The notes below the pieces were generated by a model. That model was not told the DNA's origin. It worked only from the letters and a program-made list of their open reading frames with translations, and made no database searches. Positions 41,181-48,828 of a stretch of DNA of 64,000 nucleotides are shown here, piece by piece. Origin of the DNA: 55-13 sp037190145 (GTDB taxonomy: Bacteria; Armatimonadota; Fimbriimonadia; Fimbriimonadales; Fimbriimonadaceae). The translations under genes and the position numbers were made by a program. The stretch spans positions 434,001-498,000 of the forward strand of contig JBBCJU010000002.1 of assembly GCA_037190145.1 (NCBI GenBank), written 5' to 3'. Positions within the stretch are counted from its first letter, which is position 1. Each line of letters opens with the position of its first letter.

Positions 41181-41584
41181 TGAAAAATCCACACGTGGTA
41201 ATCGTTGCTCCGCATATCACTGAAAAGTCGGTTGCGTTGAGCTATGGTGATGACCGATCTGCTTTCCTGCGCAAGAAGCGAGAGGCAAGTGGTGCTGGCA
41301 AGAAGGCTGAGAAGATCACGGTTACTGAAGAGGACTTGGTTCGCAAGTACACCTTCATCGTGGCGCGAGATGCCAACAAGATTGAGATCAAGCAGGCGAT
41401 TGAAGCTATCTATAACGCAGGAAAGAAGAAGGGCGAAGAGATTAATGTCGAAAGCGTCCGAACGATCCGTGTTCTAGGTAAGAAGCGACGTCGCGGTGCG
41501 CGCAGCACTGGCTATGAGCCAGATCGCAAGAAGGCGATCATAACTCTGGCTAAGGGCCAAATCCTGGAGGATTACGGAGTCTAA
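41180..41584 (+). CDS. rplW: Ribosomal protein L23 with a lineage insertion
   Basis: L23 lies at the tunnel exit, where SRP and trigger factor dock. PHITEKSVALSYGD at the start and KYTFIVARDANKIEIKQAIEAIY (core YTFIVARDANKIEIKQA) plus KKRRRGARSTGYEPDRKKAI are typical. Between them lies an extra lysine-rich segment of about 30 residues (22-54), so the protein has 134 residues against the usual ~100. GTG 41180 with GAGGAGGT nine bases upstream is the start. Confidence 0.95.
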   Translation: MKNPHVVIVAPHITEKSVALSYGDDRSAFLRKKREASGAGKKAEKITVTEEDLVRKYTFIVARDANKIEIKQAIEAIYNAGKKKGEEINVESVRTIRVLGKKRRRGARSTGYEPDRKKAIITLAKGQILEDYGV

Positions 41585-41585
41585 A

Positions 41586-42416
41586 ATGCCTACTCGACAG
41601 TACAAACCCACCTCGCCTGGCCGGCGGTTTATGATCACCGGTACTTACGAGGAGATCACAAAAGGAAAGCCAGAAAGGAAACTTACTCGGGCAAAGCCGA
41701 AGACCGGTGGCCGTAATAGTAGCGGTCGACTTACTTCGGGTAACCGAGGCGGCGGTAATAAGACTCGCTACCGAATTATCGACTTCAAGCGAAACAAGGA
41801 CGGCGTGGTAGCTAAAGTTGCCGCGATTGAGTACGATCCCAATCGAACTTGCCGCATCGCCCTTCTTCACTATCTTGATGGTGAGAAGCGATATATCCTT
41901 GCTCCAAAGAACTTGGAGGTCGGTCAAAGAATTCAAAGTGGAGAGGGTGCGGATATTCTTCCGGGTAATGCTCTCCAGTTGAAGAACATCCCGCTCGGTA
42001 CGTTGGTTCACAACATCGAGCTGCAACCAAACCGCGGTGGCCAAATGGTCCGAGCCGCTGGTACAGCTGCTCAGGTTATGGCGAAGGAAGGCTCTTATGT
42101 CACACTTCGTCTTCCAAGCGGCGAAATGAGAATGGTTCACAACACCTGCCGAGCTACGGTCGGTGAAGTGGGCAACGCTGAGCACGAGAACGAGTCGATC
42201 GGTAAAGCCGGTAAGAATCGTGGTCTTGGCCGAAAACCGCACGTTCGCGGTGTCGTTAAATCTCCACGCGACCACCCACATGGTGGTGGTGAGGCGAAGT
42301 CTCCGGTTGGACGCCGTAAGGGTCCTGTCGACCGATGGGGCAATAAGGCTCTCGGTGAGAAGACACGGCACAATAAGCGATCGAACAAGTTCATTGTTCG
42401 AAGGAGAAACGGGTAG
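41586..42416 (+). CDS. rplB: Ribosomal protein L2
   Basis: L2 of 276 residues is a core peptidyl-transferase-centre protein. Signatures: KPTSPGRRFMITG at the start, GNRGGGNKTRYRIIDFKR, EYDPNRTCRIALLHYLDGEKRYILAP (core YDPNRTCRIALLHY), VHNIELQPNRGGQMVRAAGT and PRDHPHGGGEAKSPVGRRKGP. It starts two bases after rplW. A 204-base spacer with hairpins separates it from rpsS, which normally follows directly. Confidence 0.98.
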   Translation: MPTRQYKPTSPGRRFMITGTYEEITKGKPERKLTRAKPKTGGRNSSGRLTSGNRGGGNKTRYRIIDFKRNKDGVVAKVAAIEYDPNRTCRIALLHYLDGEKRYILAPKNLEVGQRIQSGEGADILPGNALQLKNIPLGTLVHNIELQPNRGGQMVRAAGTAAQVMAKEGSYVTLRLPSGEMRMVHNTCRATVGEVGNAEHENESIGKAGKNRGLGRKPHVRGVVKSPRDHPHGGGEAKSPVGRRKGPVDRWGNKALGEKTRHNKRSNKFIVRRRNG

Positions 42417-42433
42417 GGCGGTAGTTTCGGGGT

Positions 42434-42603
42434 TTAGGATTTGGAGTTTGGTTTGGCCATCTCTAAATTCTAATCTCTGAAGTCCAAACTTCCCCAGTGC
42501 ACTGCCCCCGGACAGCTATCCGGGAAGGTTAACACAGGAGAAAGGATGATGGGTTTTGTTCTTTTGAGTTTGGAGTGATCTGAATCCAAGAGTCCAAAAC
42601 TCA
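42434..42603 (+). promoter_or_regulatory. Hairpin-rich spacer between rplB and rpsS
   Basis: Three stems occur in 170 bases. TTAGGATTTGGAG (42434-42446) pairs with CTCTAAATTCTAA (42461-42473) with two G-U pairs. CCCGGA/TCCGGG lies at 42517-42534. TGAGTTTGGA (42565-42574) pairs with TCCAAAACTCA (42593-42603) with one bulge. No terminator T-runs follow. Confidence 0.5.
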
Positions 42604-42620
42604 TAATCCAAATTAAGAAA

Positions 42621-42908
42621 ATGGCAAGAAGCTTAAAAAAAGGATTCTTCGTTGACGATCACCTGATGAAGAAGGTGATCGCTCTGAACGAGAAGAGCGA
42701 GCGAAAGCTGATCAAGACTTGGTCGCGACGCTCAACAATCACCCCTGACTTTGTGGGCCACACTTTCGCGGTTCACGACGGTCGCAAGCATGTTCCGGTT
42801 TTGATCACCGAAAACATGATCGGCCATAAGTTGGGTGAATTCGCTCCGACTCGCACGTTCCGCGGTCACGCAGGCCAGTTGGCTGAGCGGGGTGCGAAGC
42901 TCAGATAA
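42621..42908 (+). CDS. rpsS: Ribosomal protein S19
   Basis: S19 (95 residues) of the 30S head contains ARSLKKGFFVDDHLMKKV, KTWSRRSTITPDFVGHTFAVHDGRKHVPVLITENMIGHKLGEFAPTRTFRGH (core WSRRSTITPDFVGHTFAVHD). It begins after a hairpin-rich spacer and is followed after 51 bases by rplV. Confidence 0.98.
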   Translation: MARSLKKGFFVDDHLMKKVIALNEKSERKLIKTWSRRSTITPDFVGHTFAVHDGRKHVPVLITENMIGHKLGEFAPTRTFRGHAGQLAERGAKLR

Positions 42909-42959
42909 GACCAGGCGATCCTCCCAGAAATAGGGAACACCTGAGAAAAGGCAAATAAG

Positions 42960-43559
42960 ATGGAAATCAGAGCAGTCGGAAAATTTATGAGGGTTCAGCC
43001 GAGAAAGGTTCGTATTATTGCGGATCAAGTTCGAGGCCGAAATGCGGTTCATGCGGCAGCCTTGCTGCAGTACCACACAAGCAAGGGCGCCCGCTTGCTG
43101 CGCAAAATTTTGATCAGTGCAATGGCAAATGCTGAGGAGAACCACGGCATTTCTCGCGAAACACTGAACATCCAAACGATCATGGTTGACGAGGGTCCGC
43201 GTCTTAAGCGAATGCAGGCTCGAGCGATGGGTCGAGGTAACCGCATCGTAAAGAAGACGAGCCACATCACAGTGGTGGTCGAAGATGTGGAGCAGCCTAA
43301 GGCCGTGAAGCCTCACGGGACCAAAGCCAAGCCGCGACCTACTTTTGCAGCTGCTAAGCCCAAGAAGGGTAAGAAGGCAGAGGAAGCCAAGGTCGAAGCC
43401 GTTGCCGCTCCTGTGGTCGAAGAAGAAGTCATTGAAACTCCAGTCGAAGAGACCGTAGCAGAAACACCTGCTGAGGAAACTCCTGCTGAAGTTCCTGCTG
43501 CTGAAGAAGCTCCGGCCGAAGAAGCAAGCACCGAAGAAGAAAAGAAGGAGAATAGCTAA
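42960..43559 (+). CDS. rplV: Ribosomal protein L22 with a long acidic tail
   Basis: The first ~112 residues are a normal L22: RKVRIIADQVRGRNAVHAAALL at the start and the tunnel-lining loop region PRLKRMQARAMGRGNRIVKKTSHITVVV (core RAMGRGNRIVKKTSHI). A tail of about 87 residues follows, first basic (KPKKGKKAEE), then strongly Glu/Ala/Pro-rich (EETVAETPAEETPAE). That nearly doubles the protein. The tail would project on the ribosome surface near the exit tunnel; its function is unknown. Confidence 0.96.
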   Translation: MEIRAVGKFMRVQPRKVRIIADQVRGRNAVHAAALLQYHTSKGARLLRKILISAMANAEENHGISRETLNIQTIMVDEGPRLKRMQARAMGRGNRIVKKTSHITVVVEDVEQPKAVKPHGTKAKPRPTFAAAKPKKGKKAEEAKVEAVAAPVVEEEVIETPVEETVAETPAEETPAEVPAAEEAPAEEASTEEEKKENS

Positions 43560-43561
43560 CC

Positions 43562-44392
43562 GTGGGTCAGAAGATTCATCCCGTCGGCCTACGTGTCGGC
43601 GTTATCCGTGGCTTTGATAGCCATTGGTACTTCAACAAGAAGGGTTACGGCCCTGCACTGTTGCAAGACCATAAAATTCGACGATACATTAAGGGCCGTG
43701 TTGGTCTAGGCAACGTCTCCCGAGTCGAGATTGAGCGCGCTGCAAACCGAGTGAAGGTCACCATCTTCACCGCTCGCCCAGGCGCTATCATCGGACGCGG
43801 AGGTAAGGGAATTGACGAGCTAACGGACTTCCTGAATCGAATGGTTCGAAGGGAAGATCCTACCAACGTTGTTCAAGTCAACGTGACGGAAGTTCGCCAA
43901 CCTGAGCTTGATGCTCAATTGGTGGCTGAGAACATCTGCCAGCAACTTGAGAAGCGAATTTCGCACCGCCGAGCTATGCGACAAGCGATGACTCGCTGTA
44001 TGCGCATGAACGGTCGAGGAATCAAGGTTTTGGTTTCTGGTCGACTGGGTGGTTCAGAAATCGCTCGAAGTGAAGGCGACAAGGTCGGGAAGATTCCTCT
44101 TCACACTATCCGAGCTGATATTGACTACGGCACTGCAACTGCGCACACCGTTTATGGCTCCGTTGGCTGCAAAGTCTGGATATATAAGGGTGAAGTTCTT
44201 CCTGAGCGAAAGCTAAGAGAAATGGATGCTGCTGCGGCCGCAACTGCTCCTCGACGACGAAATCGCGATGAGGAAGCTCCTGCTGCCTTTGGCGCAACCA
44301 AGGCCGAGAAGGCTCCTGCGGCTGCACCTGTTGCCGAGCCTGCTGCAGCACCGGTTGCTGAAGCTCCCGTAACTGAAGGAGGCCAAGCCTAA
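43562..44392 (+). CDS. rpsC: Ribosomal protein S3 with an Ala/Pro-rich tail
   Basis: S3 of the mRNA entry site contains GQKIHPVGLRVGVIRGFDSHWY (core KIHPVGLRVGVIRGF), the KH-domain GXXG in RPGAIIGRGGKGIDEL, and IRADIDYGTATAHTVYGSVGCKVWIYKGEV (core DYGTATAHTVYG). The core is about 220 residues; a low-complexity tail of ~50 (PAAAPVAEPAAAPVAEAP) makes 276. The start is GTG 43562. Its stop shares two bases with the rplP start. Confidence 0.97.
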   Translation: MGQKIHPVGLRVGVIRGFDSHWYFNKKGYGPALLQDHKIRRYIKGRVGLGNVSRVEIERAANRVKVTIFTARPGAIIGRGGKGIDELTDFLNRMVRREDPTNVVQVNVTEVRQPELDAQLVAENICQQLEKRISHRRAMRQAMTRCMRMNGRGIKVLVSGRLGGSEIARSEGDKVGKIPLHTIRADIDYGTATAHTVYGSVGCKVWIYKGEVLPERKLREMDAAAAATAPRRRNRDEEAPAAFGATKAEKAPAAAPVAEPAAAPVAEAPVTEGGQA

Positions 44393-44853
44393 TGTTAATG
44401 CCTAAGCGAGTTAAAGAAGGCCGCCGCAAAATGCACCGCGGCCGAATGAAGGGCAAAGCGACTCAAGGTAACCGCATCTCGTTTGGCGAGTACGCGATTG
44501 TTGCTCAAGAGCCCGCTTGGATCACTTCGCGCCAGATTGAATCTGCTCGTATTGCCATGACCCGCCACATTAAGCGTGGAGGAAAAGTCTGGATTCGAAT
44601 CTTCCCAGATAAGTCTTATACCAAGAAGCCACTCGAAACCCGTATGGGTAAGGGTAAGGCTCCGGTTGAAGGCTGGGTAGCAGTTGTCAAGCCAGGCCGA
44701 GTTCTCTTCGAGATGGCAGGTCCTGCAGAGGAACTGGCGAAAGAAGCGATGCGACTGGCGATCTTCAAACTGCCAATCAAGTGTAAGTTTATGACTAAGC
44801 GGGATTTCGAAACCATTCCTGCGACAACTGAGGCCGAGGAGTCGGCAGAGTAA
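44392..44853 (+). CDS. rplP: Ribosomal protein L16
   Basis: L16 (153 residues) starts MLMPKRVKEGRRKMHRGRMKG and includes NRISFGEYAIVAQEPAWITSRQIESARIAMTRH (core FGEYAIVAQEPAWITSRQIE), IRIFPDKSYTKKPLETRMGKGKA and the C-terminal KLPIKCKFMTK. It overlaps the rpsC stop (TAATG). A short acidic extension (TTEAEESAE) ends the protein. Confidence 0.98.
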   Translation: MLMPKRVKEGRRKMHRGRMKGKATQGNRISFGEYAIVAQEPAWITSRQIESARIAMTRHIKRGGKVWIRIFPDKSYTKKPLETRMGKGKAPVEGWVAVVKPGRVLFEMAGPAEELAKEAMRLAIFKLPIKCKFMTKRDFETIPATTEAEESAE

Positions 44854-44855
44854 AG

Positions 44856-45062
44856 ATGAAAGATTTGAAGACCAAAGACTTACGGGATAAGTCGGTGCCA
44901 GAGCTGGAAGAGTTGGTAAACCAAGAGCGAGCCGCCCTCTACAAAGCACGACGTGACCTCGTCTTTCGACAGATGACCGATACTGCAAGTTTGAAAATTC
45001 GGCGACATAACATCGCCCGCTTGTTGACGATCATCACAGAAAAGAAGGGAGGTAACGCCTAA
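44856..45062 (+). CDS. rpmC: Ribosomal protein L29
   Basis: L29 (68 residues) is a two-helix protein at the tunnel exit: KDLRDKSVPELEELVNQERAALYKARRDL (core ELEELVNQERAALYKARRDL) and IRRHNIARLLTIITEKK are typical. It starts two bases after rplP and its TAA overlaps the ATG of rpsQ. Confidence 0.96.
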   Translation: MKDLKTKDLRDKSVPELEELVNQERAALYKARRDLVFRQMTDTASLKIRRHNIARLLTIITEKKGGNA

Positions 45063-45355
45063 TGCCTGCGAAGAAGAAGGTTGAAGCGACGGAAGCGGCC
45101 GCAACTCAACGCCCATTCCGCAAGACTCGAGAGGGAATCGTAGTCTCTAATAAGATGGAGAAGACGGTTGTCGTCAAGATCGAGCGGCGTGTACAGCACC
45201 CTCTGTACGGCAAGGTTGTATTGCGCACCACCAAGTTCAAAGCCCATGACATCATTGGCTGCGACGAAGGTGACCGCGTGGAGATCATGGAAACTCGTCC
45301 GATCAGCAAGGATAAGCGCTGGCGAGTAACCCAGATCCTGGAGAAAGTTAAGTAA
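45062..45355 (+). CDS. rpsQ: Ribosomal protein S17
   Basis: S17 (97 residues) of the 30S body shows the OB-fold signature GIVVSNKMEKTVVVKIERRVQHPLYGKVV (core VSNKMEKTVVVKIERRVQHP) and DEGDRVEIMETRPISKDKRWRV (core GDRVEIMETRPISKDKRW). A short basic/Ala-rich N-terminal extension precedes it. A 144-base spacer with a hairpin separates it from rplN. Confidence 0.97.
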   Translation: MPAKKKVEATEAAATQRPFRKTREGIVVSNKMEKTVVVKIERRVQHPLYGKVVLRTTKFKAHDIIGCDEGDRVEIMETRPISKDKRWRVTQILEKVK

Positions 45356-45368
45356 CAAGTGTGGAGAC

Positions 45369-45421
45369 GTGGCTTGCCGTCTGTGGAATGTGTTTGAACT
45401 AAGTCCACAATTACAAGCCAC
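45369..45421 (+). promoter_or_regulatory. Hairpin in the rpsQ-rplN spacer
   Basis: GTGGCTTG (45369-45376) pairs with CAAGCCAC (45414-45421), and GTGGA (45383-45387) with TCCAC (45404-45408) inside. No T-run follows. A CTCGCGAG palindrome lies further on, near 45444. Confidence 0.5.
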
Positions 45422-45499
45422 AAACCACATCTAGGTCCACGCCCTCGCGAGCCACAAAAGCTCGCTTCGGCCTCTGGCAGATTTTAGGAAGAACAAGAA

Positions 45500-45871
45500 A
45501 TGGTACAGCAATTTACAAGGCTAAAAGTGGCCGATAACTCAGGAGCGCGAGACGTGATGTGTATCCGCGTTCTGAAGGGATCGCAACCTCGATACGGAAC
45601 TATTGGCGATGTCATCGTGGGTGCAGTTAAGGTTGCAACTCCGAACATGCCGGTGAAGAAGGGTGACGTTGTTAAGGCGGTTATCGTCCGCACCAAGAAG
45701 CCCGTTCGAAGAAACGATGGTTCAACTTTGCGATTCGATGACAACGCATGCGTGGTTATCAACCCCGTCAACATGGAGCCAAGAGGTACTCGTATCTTTG
45801 GTCCAGTGGCCCGCGAACTTCGCGATAAGAACTTTATGAAGATCGTATCGTTGGCGCCGGAGGTGCTCTAA
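45500..45871 (+). CDS. rplN: Ribosomal protein L14
   Basis: L14 (123 residues) sits at the subunit interface. MVQQFTRLKVADNSGARDVMCIRVLKGS (core RLKVADNSGARDVMCIRVL), GDVVKAVIVRTKKPVRRNDGS and the C-terminal GTRIFGPVARELRDKNFMKIVSLAPEVL (core RIFGPVARELRDKNFMKI) are diagnostic. It is coupled to rplX by a TAATG overlap. Confidence 0.98.
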   Translation: MVQQFTRLKVADNSGARDVMCIRVLKGSQPRYGTIGDVIVGAVKVATPNMPVKKGDVVKAVIVRTKKPVRRNDGSTLRFDDNACVVINPVNMEPRGTRIFGPVARELRDKNFMKIVSLAPEVL

Positions 45872-46275
45872 TGCCTACTAAGGCCGAACTGAAGCAAAAG
45901 TCAAAAAATGTGAAGATGAAGGTCAAAACGGGTGATACCGTTATGATCATTTCGGGCAAGGATAAGGGCCAAGTTGGATTCATTGCCGCTGCTTCTCCTA
46001 AGGAGAACAAGGTCATCGTTCTGAAGAACAGCGATGAGAATCCAGATCAACCACTCCCGCTCAATGCTGCGATCAAGCACCGAAAGGCAAAAGCGCAGAA
46101 CGAGAAGAGTGCTCGAATTAAAATTCCAGTACCCATCAACGCCTCCAATGTCATGTTGATTGATCCTAAAACCAATCAACCAACTCGAGTCGGTCGACGG
46201 CTTGAGGATGGCAAGTTGGTTCGCTACGCTAAGAAGAGCGGCGAAACAATCAAAGACGTTAAAGAAGGGAAGTAA
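45871..46275 (+). CDS. rplX: Ribosomal protein L24
   Basis: L24 starts 50S assembly. The KOW motif is VKTGDTVMIISGKDKGQVGFIAAASPKENKVIV (core GDTVMIISGKDKGQVG), and SNVMLIDPKTNQPTRVGRR follows. At 134 residues it is longer than usual (~105), with extra residues in NSDENPDQPLPLNAAI. A 76-base spacer with a near-perfect hairpin precedes rplE. Confidence 0.96.
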   Translation: MPTKAELKQKSKNVKMKVKTGDTVMIISGKDKGQVGFIAAASPKENKVIVLKNSDENPDQPLPLNAAIKHRKAKAQNEKSARIKIPVPINASNVMLIDPKTNQPTRVGRRLEDGKLVRYAKKSGETIKDVKEGK

Positions 46276-46279
46276 GAAT

Positions 46280-46307
46280 CTGGTTTGTGGTCTAGACCGC
46301 AAACTAG
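46280..46307 (+). promoter_or_regulatory. Hairpin in the rplX-rplE spacer
   Basis: CTGGTTTGTGGTC (46280-46292) and GACCGCAAACTAG (46295-46307) pair over 13 positions including two G-U pairs. No T-run follows. Confidence 0.5.
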
Positions 46308-46351
46308 TTTCACCTTTTAGAGCCTGGTCAGAACTCAGGCAAGGATAGAAA

Positions 46352-46942
46352 ATGGCTAAGAAAGATAAACAAGAAGAAGGAACTGCAGTCACGCTGCCCA
46401 AGCCTCGACTGAAAGAGAAGTATGCGAAAGAAATCTCGCCTAAGCTGAAGGAGCAGTTCGGATACAAGTCCGTAATGCAGATTCCAAAGCTGGACAAGAT
46501 TGTTATCAACATGGGCACCGGCACCGGTGATAAGGATCCTAAGCACCTCGAGAACTCCATCCGAGACATGGCTTTGATCGCTGGTCAGAAGCCCATCGTC
46601 ACTACAGCCAAGAAAGCGATCTCAAACTTTAAACTCCGAGAGGGGATGAAGGTTGGGTGTAAGGTCACTTTGCGCGGTGATCGTGCATGGCACTTCTTCG
46701 ATAAGCTCGCGACGGTTGTTCTTCCCCGAATTCGCGACTTCCAAGGTCTTTCCGCCAAGTCTTTCGACGGTCGAGGCAACTACGCTCTCGGTCTGAAAGA
46801 GCAGTTGGTTTTCCCTGAAATTCCTTATGACACGTTCGACCGAATTCGCGGTATGGATATCATCATCTGCACCACAGCGAAGAACGATGAAGAAGCGCGA
46901 GTCTTCTTGAAGGAACTCGGCTTACCGCTTCGAGAGAAGTAA
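46352..46942 (+). CDS. rplE: Ribosomal protein L5
   Basis: L5 binds 5S rRNA and contacts the P-site tRNA. Motifs: YKSVMQIPKLDKIVINMGTG, LIAGQKPIVTTAKKAISNFKLREGMKVGCKVTLRG (core GQKPIVTTAKKAISNFKLRE), LPRIRDFQGLSAKSFDGRGNYALGLKEQLVFPEI (core RIRDFQGLSAKSFDGRGNY). An N-terminal extension of ~18 charged residues gives 196. It is the last r-protein gene here; rpsN, rpsH and rplF, which normally follow, are absent and a strong terminator comes next. Confidence 0.98.
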   Translation: MAKKDKQEEGTAVTLPKPRLKEKYAKEISPKLKEQFGYKSVMQIPKLDKIVINMGTGTGDKDPKHLENSIRDMALIAGQKPIVTTAKKAISNFKLREGMKVGCKVTLRGDRAWHFFDKLATVVLPRIRDFQGLSAKSFDGRGNYALGLKEQLVFPEIPYDTFDRIRGMDIIICTTAKNDEEARVFLKELGLPLREK

Positions 46943-46953
46943 GCAGATATATG

Positions 46954-46988
46954 AAAAGCCCCGCACCGATAATCGGTGCGGGGCTTTT
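46954..46988. terminator. Terminator after rplE
   Basis: AAAAGCCCCGCACCGAT pairs perfectly with ATCGGTGCGGGGCTTTT around one A, usable from both strands and shared with the convergent subtilase gene. Confidence 0.95.
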
Positions 46989-46999
46989 CTGTTGATAGC

Positions 47000-48733
47000 C
47001 TATGCTTTTCTACGTCGTCTCAGAACTGCAGCAAGGCCCAAGCCGAGAGCCGCCATTGTTGCTGGCTCTGGAACTGGAGCGGCCATAGCCGACCAAGAAA
47101 GAGCATATTCCTCAAAGGCTCCAGCGTTGCCAAGATTGTAACGCTTGCCCAAGTAGTTGACCTGCAATGCATAGAATCCAGTCTCGGGAAGCTCAAAGGC
47201 GAAGTGCTCTACATTTAAGAATTTCGCATCAGACCGGGCAAGCAGATTCCCTAAGCTGCCTGATGTTACTGAAAACAGCTCCAGGCTGAGGTCAGAAAAC
47301 GCGAGGTCAGGTGCAGTAATATTTCCTGCTTCATCAATGCCTTGGAAATCACGATGAACAAACCAGTTTAGGGTTGCGGTTAGCTTGCTTCCACCTTGAA
47401 GTTGTTCAGCGAAGAAGTATTGGTTACCCGAGCTTGCGGACACACTGCCAACATCCCAGCCAACTTCGTCGATGGTGCCGCCACCCGTACCAGTTAAATC
47501 AGTGGTGCCGTTGGTATAGACATTGAACGCATTTGTCAAATCCATCTGACCGGCACCTTGACCATAGTCTAGAGCCTGGCTGGTGAAGTAGCTTCCGTCG
47601 CCTTGTAGGGTCATGCCATTTCCCCAGTCGCCAAACTTTTCTGCTGAAGTCTGCAAGATTGATTTGATCGTTCTGGAATCAATGGAATTGCCACCAGCAA
47701 ACCTATCTTTGCCAACATCTACCAGGAGGGCTGCACCACCAGCTACGGTAGGTGCAGAGAAGCTCGTACCCCAAACATTGGTGTTGTAGTGGCCTGGGCC
47801 TCCGCCGGTGTGTGACCCATTCCAGTTCCCGCCTGTCTGTCCACCATAGTGAGCTAAGGTCAAGTTTTGACCGGGCGCTAGCAAGTCCACTTTTGCTCTC
47901 ACTCCTTGGAATGAGCCATCAGGACCACTATAATTGCTTGGGCTTCGACTAGAGAAGCTTGATAAGCTGCTGTAGCTGGGGTTGGATGTATCGGAGGCAG
48001 AAGAACCGACTGAGATGACGTTGTAGGCTGTAGCGGGTGCGCCCACGGTATTGATACTCGGACCTGTATTGCCAGCGCTAGCGGTCATGATCTTTTTGGA
48101 TTGGTAGAGCATTCCATCGAGGGCTCTTGCAATGTTTGAACTTGCAGCGGAGTCGCTAAACCCAAAACTACTATTGATGACATCAGCAGTGGATCCTTGA
48201 ACTCCCGAAAGCATTGCGGTCTGATAGGGATTCAAGAAGGCATTGTTGTTGGACCAGCTAAAATTCAACGCGTAGGCGGCACTTCCCCAAGAGGTGGCAA
48301 TGGCTCCGGCCCAAAGAGCGGCTCCGTAAGCAATGCCTCTCTGATATTCTTGAGAGTCAGCTGGATTAATGCGACCACCCATGATGTGGGCTACCCACGT
48401 GGCGTGCCGGTCAAACTGGCCTAGCTGGCTTCCGGAGAATCCTGGAGCAAACAGGTGGGTAGTTTGATGTCCCAGAGTTTCATGGCCGTTCCATGGCAAA
48501 CCTGCTTCGATGGTGGCCATGATGGACCGGGTGCCGGTATATCCAAGGTTATAGAGAGTGTTGGCACCTAAGCGCTGATTGATGCTCAGGCCAACACCTG
48601 GCTCAACCCCTCCGTTGGAGGAGTTCAAGTGATTAACCGCTGTTTGTGCGCCTGCACTTGGCGAAAGAATCGCAAGGGATACAGGGACCGCTGCGATCGG
48701 CCACGCAATATGGCGAAGTTTTGATAAATACAT
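47000..48733 (-). CDS. PEP-CTERM-anchored subtilase (S8-like) with an atypical first catalytic residue
   Basis: A signal peptide (ending SAGA near residue 28) leads into an S8-type serine protease. His110 lies in FDRHATWVAHIMGG, the oxyanion Asn222 in ASAGNTGP, and Ser324 in WGTSFSAPTVAGGAAL. Where the first Asp of VIDTG is expected, the protein has Glu76 (IMATIEAGLPWNGHETL). A C-terminal beta domain of ~150 residues and a PEP-CTERM tail (VPEPATMAALGLGLA then RRRRKA) follow. ATG 48733 (AAGGGTG upstream) is preferred to GTG 48742. The CCATTA direct repeat lies 46 bases upstream. Confidence 0.9.
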   Translation of the reverse strand: MYLSKLRHIAWPIAAVPVSLAILSPSAGAQTAVNHLNSSNGGVEPGVGLSINQRLGANTLYNLGYTGTRSIMATIEAGLPWNGHETLGHQTTHLFAPGFSGSQLGQFDRHATWVAHIMGGRINPADSQEYQRGIAYGAALWAGAIATSWGSAAYALNFSWSNNNAFLNPYQTAMLSGVQGSTADVINSSFGFSDSAASSNIARALDGMLYQSKKIMTASAGNTGPSINTVGAPATAYNVISVGSSASDTSNPSYSSLSSFSSRSPSNYSGPDGSFQGVRAKVDLLAPGQNLTLAHYGGQTGGNWNGSHTGGGPGHYNTNVWGTSFSAPTVAGGAALLVDVGKDRFAGGNSIDSRTIKSILQTSAEKFGDWGNGMTLQGDGSYFTSQALDYGQGAGQMDLTNAFNVYTNGTTDLTGTGGGTIDEVGWDVGSVSASSGNQYFFAEQLQGGSKLTATLNWFVHRDFQGIDEAGNITAPDLAFSDLSLELFSVTSGSLGNLLARSDAKFLNVEHFAFELPETGFYALQVNYLGKRYNLGNAGAFEEYALSWSAMAAPVPEPATMAALGLGLAAVLRRRRKA

Positions 48734-48778
48734 AGTGATCACCCTTTGGATAGGTTGAACACCTAGTATCCAGATGGA

Positions 48779-48795
48779 CCATTAGAACACCATTA
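48779..48795. promoter_or_regulatory. 11-bp-phased direct repeat upstream of the PEP-CTERM subtilase
   Basis: CCATTAGAACACCATTA: two CCATTA units 11 bp apart. It matches 14 of 17 bases of the site at 7051-7067 and lies 46 bases before the subtilase start. Confidence 0.5.
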
Positions 48796-48828
48796 CAGAA
48801 GAATCATGAAGTCTTAAATCTAGGATTT

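Noticed and set aside
41550..42371. Leftward frame opposite rplB
   Set aside because: Antisense shadow of L2 with no plausible protein features.
42417..42620. A missed small gene between rplB and rpsS
   Set aside because: No open frame with a ribosome-binding site fits; the segment is dominated by inverted repeats.
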